Shown here: positions 1 through 5,350 of the stretch, one piece after another
Layout: each line of letters starts with the position of its first letter
Numbering within the stretch: the stretch's first letter is position 1
Source of the DNA: Caryophanales bacterium UBA2450
Lineage (GTDB): Bacteria; Bacillota_I; Bacilli_A; RFN20; CAG-826
Length of the DNA: 12,540 nucleotides
Direction: 5' to 3'
NCBI GenBank assembly: GCA_002342545.1
Contig: DDQE01000027.1
Coordinates: forward strand, 10,701-23,240
The notes under the pieces: model-generated
Seen by the model: the letters and a program-made list of their open reading frames with translations, nothing else
Told to the model about the DNA's origin: nothing
Database searches by the model: none
Program-made: the position numbers and the translations under genes

Positions 1-501
1 GGTATCATTTATGGGATTAGTGACTGGGGATTAAGCGAACAACTTGAAATCCCAGTTAATGAATCTAGAGAAATTATTAATAGCTTTTATAAAGCTTTCC
101 CAGAAGTAAATGAATTCTTTAAAGATTTACTCTCTAAAGCTATGGAAAATGGCTATGTCTCGACAATGCTCGGAAGAAGAAGATATTTAAGAGAACTTCA
201 TGATTCTAATTATCAAGTTAGAGAATTTGCCAAGCGTGCGGCGATGAACGCCCCAATTCAGGGAAGTGCCGCTGATTTAATTAAAATCGCCATGATACGC
301 ACAGAAAAAGCTCTTAAAGATGCAGGGCTAAAAACAAAAATGGTTTTACAAATTCATGATGAATTAATATTCAAAGTGCCAAAAGAAGAAAAGGAGAAAG
401 CCTACGAAATAGTCAAATCTATTATGACGAGCGCGATGGATTTATCTGTCCCGCTAGAGGTTGATGGAGGATTTGGTCTATCTTGGTATGACTGTAAATA
501 A
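1..501 (+). CDS. polA: DNA polymerase I, C-terminal part (5' end cut off by window)
   Basis: This is the last 166 residues of a family A DNA polymerase, which fills gaps in repair and removes Okazaki primers. The frame is open from base 1, so the gene begins outside the window; the first internal ATG at 142 is not the start. Visible are the end of the fingers O-helix (GIIYGIS at residues 1-7 of the fragment), the RRRYL segment, the NAPIQGSAAD helix, and palm motif C (QIHDE, bases 349-363) with the catalytic Asp. The ending at LSWYDCK is normal for the family. The next gene starts 2 nt after the TAA stop, so the two are probably co-transcribed and translationally coupled. The N-terminal nuclease domains cannot be judged. 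Identification rests on motifs and on the mutM neighbour, which also follows polA in Bacillus. Confidence 0.95.
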   Translation, partial: GIIYGISDWGLSEQLEIPVNESREIINSFYKAFPEVNEFFKDLLSKAMENGYVSTMLGRRRYLRELHDSNYQVREFAKRAAMNAPIQGSAADLIKIAMIRTEKALKDAGLKTKMVLQIHDELIFKVPKEEKEKAYEIVKSIMTSAMDLSVPLEVDGGFGLSWYDCK

Positions 502-503
502 AT

Positions 504-1916
504 ATGCCTGAATTACCAGAAGTAGAAACTGTTAAAAAAGTTTTAATTCCCATTGTTAAAGATCGAAAAATTTTAAAGATCGAAGTTTTAAGAAAGTCCA
601 CAATTGAAGGTGATGTTGAAGAATTTATTTCTAACCTTCAAGGACAAACATTTTTAAATGTAACTCGTATAGGAAAATATCTTATATTTCATCTAAGCAA
701 TAACGTAGTAATGCTTTCTCATTTACGTATGGAAGGAAAGTATTATGAATTAGAAGAATCTGACTCTAATTCTAAATACGCGAGAGTGGTATTTCATTTA
801 GATAATGGACATAAACTAAGTTACGATGATTCAAGATGTTTTGGAATTTTAAAATTATCAAACGAACAAGATTATTTAAAGGAAGAAATGATTGCTAAGC
901 TTGGTCCTGAGCCATTTGTGATTAACGATGTTAAATCGATTTTGAAGAAAGTTAAAAATATTAAAAAGCCAATCAAGACCACTTTACTTGATCAAACATT
1001 ATTGACAGGTCTAGGCAACATTTATGTTGATGAAACCTTATTTGCGAGCAAGATTCATCCTTTGACTCCGGCTAATAAGATCACTGAAAAGCAGTGGCTA
1101 AGTATTGTTAGTAATGCTAAAAAGATTTTATCTTTAGCGATTGAATCAGGTGGTTCCACTATTAAAAGCTATCATCCTGGAAAAGATATCGATGGTAACT
1201 TCCAAACTAGACTAAAAGTTTATGGCAAATCGGGAGAAATGTGTCCAGAATGTCAAACTCATCAGTTCCGTTTTATAAAAGTAGGAGGAAGAGGCACAAC
1301 ATTTTGCCCACACTGCCAAAGAAAAGTTGGTGTTCCACTTAATGTAGCAATTACTGGCAAAATCGCTTCCGGTAAATCCACTGCTACAGAAGTATTTAAA
1401 AGTCAAAATATAGCGACTTTATCAAGTGATGAAATTGTTAAAGAACTTTATCTAAAAGAAGATGTCACAAATAAAATTGAAAAATCTTTTAACTTAAAAT
1501 TTAAAGATAAAAAAGTTGATAAAGATATTTTAAGGGATTATTTATTAACGCATCCAAAAGATAAAAGAAAGCTTGAAAGAATTGTTCATCCTCTTGTGGA
1601 AAAAGAAATTAAAAATTTCTTATCTTCATCTAAGTCACCAATTAGAGTGGTTGAAGTACCACTACTATTTGAATCTAATTTAGATCGTTATTTTGACGAT
1701 ATTATTGTTATAGATATTGCTAAAGATAAACAAGATGAGCTAATTTCTAATAGAGATAAAGCAAAAGCCTTATATTTAAAAGAAATTAATAAGACCAATA
1801 AGATTGATGAGAATATCTTAAAAGCAACTTACGTCATAAAAAATGACGGCACAAAGGCCGCCTTTATAAATAAGATAGATAAAATTATTACTGAGCTAAA
1901 AAACTTGGCAAAGTAA
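504..1916 (+). CDS. MutM-CoaE fusion: formamidopyrimidine-DNA glycosylase joined to dephospho-CoA kinase
   Basis: One 470-residue open frame holds two complete enzymes. Residues 1-275 are MutM (Fpg), a bifunctional glycosylase/AP lyase that removes 8-oxoguanine. It has catalytic Pro2 and Glu3 (MPELPEVETV), Lys58, the GLGNIYVDE helix (169-177), and a C-terminal zinc finger with Cys247, Cys250, Cys268, Cys271 and the GGRGTTF loop. Residues 276-470 are CoaE, which phosphorylates dephospho-CoA in the last step of CoA synthesis. It has the P-loop GKIASGKS (285-292), Asp309 in LSSDE, the HP at 362-363, and VEVPLLFE (383-390). The join is only about ten residues (KVGVPLNVAI) after the last zinc Cys, with no stop and no usable ATG, GTG or TTG to start CoaE alone. 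The CoaE lid region (about 415-450) is less conserved than usual. No Shine-Dalgarno lies close before ATG 504, so translation probably couples to polA. In B. subtilis mutM and coaE are separate genes in the same cluster. The 3' end overlaps dnaI by 29 bp. Confidence 0.93.
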   Translation: MPELPEVETVKKVLIPIVKDRKILKIEVLRKSTIEGDVEEFISNLQGQTFLNVTRIGKYLIFHLSNNVVMLSHLRMEGKYYELEESDSNSKYARVVFHLDNGHKLSYDDSRCFGILKLSNEQDYLKEEMIAKLGPEPFVINDVKSILKKVKNIKKPIKTTLLDQTLLTGLGNIYVDETLFASKIHPLTPANKITEKQWLSIVSNAKKILSLAIESGGSTIKSYHPGKDIDGNFQTRLKVYGKSGEMCPECQTHQFRFIKVGGRGTTFCPHCQRKVGVPLNVAITGKIASGKSTATEVFKSQNIATLSSDEIVKELYLKEDVTNKIEKSFNLKFKDKKVDKDILRDYLLTHPKDKRKLERIVHPLVEKEIKNFLSSSKSPIRVVEVPLLFESNLDRYFDDIIVIDIAKDKQDELISNRDKAKALYLKEINKTNKIDENILKATYVIKNDGTKAAFINKIDKIITELKNLAK

Positions 1917-2793
1917 TTTCTTCTTTACACATTAAAGTTAAGAGTTGCTTTATCTGCTCAATTTTTGGCTTACTTGCAGCATTAGATTGATACATTGTGC
2001 AAATATCATCCATAGAATAATTACTTGTAATTATTGTGAATAACTTATTTTTGGCTCTATAAGATAAAATTGGGAAGAGAACATTTTCTCTGACGAAATC
2101 ACTTTTAAATTCATTACCAAAGTCGTCAAGGACTAACATTTCGCTATTTTTAAGAGTTTCTAATAAATCGTTATATCTTGGACTTTTTTGGAAAGCAAGA
2201 TCTGTTAATTCTTTAAATCTTTCTGGTACATCAATAAAGGAAATGGAATTATAGGCTTGGTTTCTAGCCGCATCAACACAAAGTGTTGCGGCAAAATATG
2301 ATTTGCCTGTAGACATATCACCTTTAATATAAATCCAACCATTAGATTTTTTATCTAAAGCTGACTCTTTATATTTTCTTAAGATTTCTCTTTTGCATTT
2401 ACTATTTACATTAGAAATATCGGTTTTAATATGGTTATCAAAAAATTCTTCACCAAAATCAATAACCGCAAATCTCTTTTTAAAATTCACTTGTTCTAAA
2501 TATTTTTTACAAGGAAGGATATTACGATCCACTACTCCTTCTTCATAGGTAATATTAGTAACTAGGTATTTTGGCTCTTTGTTACAATATTTTAATCCCT
2601 TGCAGTTTTTGCAGTTTTTTACATCCTCTGAAAAATCAAAGATTTTTGGAGCGTTTTCTCTAATTTGTTCATCACTTAAGCCAAGTTTCTTACAATAGCG
2701 ATAAGCAATTTCATTATCAAAAATTGACTCTTCAATCTGTCTTAAGAATTTTTCTGAAATGGTAATGTTTTGTTCAACTTTTAATCTTTCCAT
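1888..2793 (-). CDS. dnaI: Helicase loader DnaI (AAA+ ATPase)
   Basis: This 301-residue protein fits DnaI, the Bacilli loader that delivers the replicative hexameric helicase (DnaC in B. subtilis) to the origin and to restart forks. The N-terminal part holds a probable zinc ribbon with Cys61, Cys64, Cys70 and Cys95. The C-terminal AAA+ module has Walker A GDMSTGKS (158-165), Walker B MLVLDD (219-224) and the sensor-1 segment IITSN (254-258). The ATG lies one base after the dnaB stop, and a GAGGA inside the dnaB end serves as ribosome site, so the pair is translationally coupled. The last 29 bp run antisense through the end of the MutM-CoaE gene, and I see no intrinsic terminator after the stop. 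Length and motifs are normal. DnaC-type loaders share this fold, but the dnaB partner supports DnaI. Confidence 0.93.
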   Translation of the reverse strand: MERLKVEQNITISEKFLRQIEESIFDNEIAYRYCKKLGLSDEQIRENAPKIFDFSEDVKNCKNCKGLKYCNKEPKYLVTNITYEEGVVDRNILPCKKYLEQVNFKKRFAVIDFGEEFFDNHIKTDISNVNSKCKREILRKYKESALDKKSNGWIYIKGDMSTGKSYFAATLCVDAARNQAYNSISFIDVPERFKELTDLAFQKSPRYNDLLETLKNSEMLVLDDFGNEFKSDFVRENVLFPILSYRAKNKLFTIITSNYSMDDICTMYQSNAASKPKIEQIKQLLTLMCKEEITLPSFLAQ

Positions 2794-2794
2794 A

Positions 2795-4060
2795 TTAACG
2801 GTCCTCGAAGAAGCTCATGATATCGTCGTCTTCACTAACGCTTTCTTCAGCTTGACTTACTGAAGGGGCTTGTTCCACTTTGTTACTAGACGATTTCTTC
2901 ACTTGTTTCTTTTTGTCTTTCGCATAGTTGTTTCTTAAATATTCCATCGCATCCACTGCGGTTTCTACATTTTCTCTAGATAAACTAGCTGCAATCTTTT
3001 CAGCACTATATCTACTGAAGACGTTATTGTTCATCGTAAGAACAAAATCAATAACGACATTAATTACTGGGTTAGCCAAATTATAATCTTTACTAAGATT
3101 ATCAATAATATTCAAATCTGCTCTTGCTGGCTTAGTGCCATTTTGTAATACAGACAACACTTCTTTAGGGGAAGTAACTTCAAACCACTTAATTTTAGCG
3201 GCTAAGCCATCATCTCCAATGACAGTGTTTTTACTTCTACGGTTAGATTTTCTACTCGCGGTAGAATAGCTAACTTCATTTTTAAGATCTTCATTAACTT
3301 GGGCTAAATCCACTCTTTTGCCTTTTTCTTTTTCTGGAGAATAGCAATTAGCCACTACATGAGCACTAACTTCTTCGCTTACTCCATATAAAGTTGATAA
3401 TCTTTCAATTTCTTTCATTTCTTTTTTAGTGAAGGCATTTTCAGAAATTTGGCTCTCTTCTTTTAAAGAAGCGAAGAAAGAATCATAGCTAAATTCAGTC
3501 GTGATTTTGCTTCTATTTCTTCCAGCAATTGTTCCTTTATTTTTAGAAGCTTGTAAGAAAGCAGCATCCTCAAAATCTGGATGAAATACATCATTAAATG
3601 ATGTAGAGATGTCATCACCCGCAGTTTCAAGATGATGTACTTCATAAACTCGCTTCATTTTGTTAGCGTCACTTTCCCCAATTGCTTGAATTAATAAGCC
3701 AAATAATAAAGTGTCACCAAAAAAGTCTTGTGGAGTTTTTGGGGCTAGTAGCTCATAGTGATAGATTTTTACATCCTTAATTTTTTCTAATTTAGTTTTA
3801 ACTAAACCCACAGCCTCTAATAATTTTCTTCCTTCTAAAAACGCTCCTGGAGTCATTTTCATTCTCGCCAAGAATTGCTCATGAGAAGAATAAGAAAGTA
3901 CTTTTTGGTTTTTTGATTCGCTCCAAAAAGAGAAATAAATCGCTAAAGCAGCATAGCCGATGATTGGCTGATATAGATTGGTAATTGTTTCTCGATCATA
4001 GTCAGCTAGCAAAGTTGATACTCTAACTTCAAACATGTCTTGCTGTGATAAAACAACCAT
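2795..4060 (-). CDS. dnaB: Replication initiation and membrane attachment protein DnaB (Bacilli type)
   Basis: A 421-residue protein of the DnaB/DnaD family, which recruits the helicase and its loader to the origin downstream of DnaA and DnaD. It is not the helicase that carries the same name in E. coli. The N-terminal winged-helix part (about 1-110) begins with an LLADYDRETITNLYQPIIG segment typical of Gram-positive DnaB. The DnaD-like helical domain lies near 290-375 (KWFEVTSPKEVLSVLQNG, then SAEKIAASLSRENV), followed by a basic stretch and an acidic tail ending DDDIMSFFEDR. I place the start at ATG 4060-4058 because AGGGGAGG (GGAGG at 4068-4072) sits 7 nt before it and the family sequence begins there. 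The frame stays open to 4156, but that extension is non-coding leader. dnaI follows after one base. The nrdR gene that precedes dnaB in B. subtilis is absent here. Confidence 0.9.
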   Translation of the reverse strand: MVVLSQQDMFEVRVSTLLADYDRETITNLYQPIIGYAALAIYFSFWSESKNQKVLSYSSHEQFLARMKMTPGAFLEGRKLLEAVGLVKTKLEKIKDVKIYHYELLAPKTPQDFFGDTLLFGLLIQAIGESDANKMKRVYEVHHLETAGDDISTSFNDVFHPDFEDAAFLQASKNKGTIAGRNRSKITTEFSYDSFFASLKEESQISENAFTKKEMKEIERLSTLYGVSEEVSAHVVANCYSPEKEKGKRVDLAQVNEDLKNEVSYSTASRKSNRRSKNTVIGDDGLAAKIKWFEVTSPKEVLSVLQNGTKPARADLNIIDNLSKDYNLANPVINVVIDFVLTMNNNVFSRYSAEKIAASLSRENVETAVDAMEYLRNNYAKDKKKQVKKSSSNKVEQAPSVSQAEESVSEDDDIMSFFEDR

Positions 4061-4085
4061 TTCTATACCTCCCCTTTTGAGTATG

Positions 4086-4115
4086 ATTATGCCAAGTAAA
4101 AATAAGGCTTGTAAA
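4086..4115 (-). promoter_or_regulatory. Predicted promoter of dnaB-dnaI
   Basis: On the minus strand a -35 box TTTACA (4115-4110) is followed by an 18-nt spacer and a -10 box CATAAT (4091-4086), preceded by TGG as an extended -10. Each hexamer is one base from consensus. Transcription would begin near 4079, giving a short leader of about 20 nt with the strong ribosome site. The first DnaA-box pair lies about 23 bp upstream of the -35, a position suited to either activation or interference. Confidence 0.55.
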
Positions 4116-4137
4116 TATAAAAAATTTATAATTTTTA

Positions 4138-4157
4138 TGTGGAAAAAGTTATCCACA
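4138..4157. promoter_or_regulatory. Inverted pair of DnaA boxes, dnaB-proximal
   Basis: TTATCCACA at 4149-4157 is a perfect match to the DnaA-box consensus TTATNCACA. TGTGGAAAA at 4138-4146 is the reverse complement of TTTTCCACA, one base from consensus. The two nonamers face in opposite directions, 2 bp apart, and form an inverted repeat with arms ATGTGGA (4137-4143) and TCCACAT (4152-4158). They sit upstream of the dnaB promoter. DnaA binding is inferred from the consensus and from the replication gene next to it. Confidence 0.65.
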
Positions 4158-4170
4158 TCGAAGTAAAAAA

Positions 4171-4191
4171 GATTTATACATAGTATAAATC
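4171..4191. repeat. Perfect 21-bp palindrome, possible operator
   Basis: Arms GATTTATAC (4171-4179) and GTATAAATC (4183-4191) are exact reverse complements around the 3-bp centre ATA. The site lies midway in the divergent intergenic region, between the two DnaA-box pairs. It has no T-run on either side and so does not look like a terminator. Its symmetry suits a dimeric regulator, but I do not recognise the motif. Each arm also contains a TATAAA/TATAC string that could pass for a -10 box, so part of the symmetry may reflect AT-rich promoter sequence. Confidence 0.5.
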
Positions 4192-4219
4192 AAATATATT
4201 TTTAACCTATCTTTTAGAC

Positions 4220-4245
4220 TTATCCACAATGCATTTTGTGGAAAA
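4220..4245. promoter_or_regulatory. Inverted pair of DnaA boxes, pfkA-proximal
   Basis: TTATCCACA (4220-4228) matches the DnaA-box consensus exactly, and TGTGGAAAA (4237-4245) is the one-mismatch box on the other strand. The arms TTATCCACAA and TTGTGGAAAA pair with a single mismatch around a 6-bp centre. The boxes point toward each other, whereas those of the dnaB-proximal pair point away, so the two pairs mirror each other across the central palindrome. The pair lies about 40 bp upstream of the pfkA -10 box. Confidence 0.65.
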
Positions 4246-4253
4246 AGAAATGT

Positions 4254-4289
4254 AAAGTGTTTTTTAATTAGTTAAAAGTGTTCTATAAT
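4254..4289 (+). promoter_or_regulatory. Predicted pfkA promoter with direct repeat
   Basis: A perfect -10 box TATAAT lies at 4284-4289. At the 17-nt position the -35 would be TTTTTA (4261-4266), a poor match, so the promoter may need an activator. The octamer AAAGTGTT occurs at 4254-4261 and again at 4275-4282, exactly 21 bp apart, which puts both copies on one face of the DNA around the -35/-10 spacer. Transcription should begin near 4296. The -10 call is good; the operator reading of the repeat is speculative. Confidence 0.55.
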
Positions 4290-4296
4290 AGACGCG

Positions 4297-4317
4297 TGCT
4301 ATTTTATTGAAATAGCA
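4297..4317 (+). other. Stem-loop in the pfkA 5' leader
   Basis: TGCTATTT (4297-4304) pairs with AAATAGCA (4310-4317) around a 5-nt loop. The 8-bp stem begins within a few bases of the predicted transcript start and ends just before the GGGG (4322-4325) that serves as a weak ribosome site for pfkA. A stem at the extreme 5' end could stabilise the messenger or tune ribosome access. It has no T-run, so it is not a terminator. Confidence 0.45.
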
Positions 4318-4333
4318 AAACGGGGTAAAAAAT

Positions 4334-5296
4334 ATGATTAAAAAAATCGCAGTCTTAACAAGCGGAGGTGACGCTCCAGGAATGAATGCTTGTGTTAGAG
4401 CAGTCATTAGAGCCGGATTAGCTAGAGGCGTCGATATGTACGTCGTATATGATGGCTTAAAAGGTTTAGTTGAAGGTAGAATTCAACAAGTAAACAAAGA
4501 CTTTACACAAGACATTATCAATCGAGGCGGCACTATTATTAGAAGTGCGAGACTTCCAGAGTTTAAAGATCCTAAAGTTTCTAAAAGAGCTGCTAACATT
4601 CTTCAAGATTTTGAAATCGATGCTTTAGTCGGTATTGGAGGAGATGGTACCTTTAGAGGATTAAACGATTTAGCTAAAAACGGCATTAAAGTCGTTGGTA
4701 TTCCAGGCACAATTGATAACGATGTTGGAAGCACTGAACTAACTATTGGTTTCTCCACTGCTTTAAACACAATTTGTGAATGTGTTGATAAACTCAAAGA
4801 TACTTCTGGGTCTCATCAACGTTGTTCCTTAATTGAAGTTATGGGTAGACACTGTGGTGATTTAGCCTTATATGCCAGTTTAGCAGAAGGTGCTGAAGGC
4901 GTCATTTGTGTGGAACACCCATTAAAAGAAGATGTCTTATTTAGAAAACTTCGTAAGATGAAGGCACAAAATAAGAACCACGCTATTATCTTAGTCAGTG
5001 AAAATCTTCTCGACATTCATGAACTTGCAAAGAAAATTGAAGATGAAACTGGCTTTGATACAAGAACTGAAGTTCTTGGTAGACTTCAAAGAGGTGGCTC
5101 TCCATCTGCTGAAGATAGAGTATTAGCCGCTAGAATGGGCGCTAAGAGTGTGGATATCGTCTTGAGTGATGATCCAACCAGCAAAGTAGTTGGAGTTAGA
5201 GGCGGACAAATCATCGACTTACCAATCGCAGAAGCCGTTGAAATGAAACATGAACACACACATGGCTTAAGAGATTTAATCGATTTATTACAATAA
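4334..5296 (+). CDS. pfkA: ATP-dependent 6-phosphofructokinase
   Basis: PfkA phosphorylates fructose 6-phosphate to the 1,6-bisphosphate, the committed step of glycolysis. At 320 residues it has the bacterial PfkA length. Motifs in order are TSGGDAPGMNA (9-19), GGDGTF (102-107; Gly rather than Asp after the GGD predicts ATP over pyrophosphate), PGTIDND (124-130) with the catalytic Asp, SHQR (160-163), EVMGR (168-172), VSEN (221-224) and LGRLQRGGSP (248-257). The effector-site arginines (Arg22, Arg26) are kept. One oddity is Arg250, where E. coli and Bacillus have the substrate-contacting His249. The neighbour is also unusual: pfkA is followed by thrS after 54 bp with no terminator, rather than by pyk. 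Its promoter faces that of dnaB-dnaI across the DnaA-box region. Confidence 0.95.
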   Translation: MIKKIAVLTSGGDAPGMNACVRAVIRAGLARGVDMYVVYDGLKGLVEGRIQQVNKDFTQDIINRGGTIIRSARLPEFKDPKVSKRAANILQDFEIDALVGIGGDGTFRGLNDLAKNGIKVVGIPGTIDNDVGSTELTIGFSTALNTICECVDKLKDTSGSHQRCSLIEVMGRHCGDLALYASLAEGAEGVICVEHPLKEDVLFRKLRKMKAQNKNHAIILVSENLLDIHELAKKIEDETGFDTRTEVLGRLQRGGSPSAEDRVLAARMGAKSVDIVLSDDPTSKVVGVRGGQIIDLPIAEAVEMKHEHTHGLRDLIDLLQ

Positions 5297-5321
5297 TCAT
5301 ATTTATTTATAGAAAGGTAGC

Positions 5322-5341
5322 CCGCTATTGTATTGCGGAGG
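5322..5341 (+). promoter_or_regulatory. thrS ribosome site, partly in a small hairpin
   Basis: GGAGG (5337-5341) decides the thrS start at 5351. CCGC (5322-5325) can pair with GCGG (5335-5338) across a 9-nt loop and would cover the first two G of the site. A 4-bp stem with a loop this size is weak, so regulation by it is only a possibility. Confidence 0.35.
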
Positions 5342-5350
5342 AAATTAATT

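Noticed and set aside
1282..1310. Independent start for CoaE after the AGGAGG-like string in the MutM zinc-finger codons
   Set aside because: No in-frame ATG, GTG or TTG follows at a useful distance, and a start there would cut into the zinc finger. The string is explained by the Gly-Gly-Arg codons.
1832..1866. Small hairpins near the coaE end (CGTCAT/ATGACG and AAAGG/CCTTT) as terminators for either strand
   Set aside because: Stems are short, they lie inside coding sequence, and neither strand has a T-run after them.
4061..4156. N-terminal extension of DnaB with a membrane-like hydrophobic stretch
   Set aside because: It lies upstream of a strong ribosome site (GGAGG 7 nt before ATG 4060), covers the promoter and a DnaA box, and is not part of the family sequence. 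The hydrophobic residues come from AT-rich leader DNA.
5333..5350. Upstream TTG start for thrS adding six residues
   Set aside because: The added codons read through the GGAGG that serves ATG 5351, and no ribosome site precedes the TTG.
5297..5350. T-box riboswitch before thrS
   Set aside because: The gap is only 54 bp and lacks the T-box bulge sequence and a terminator, so it is too short for the element.
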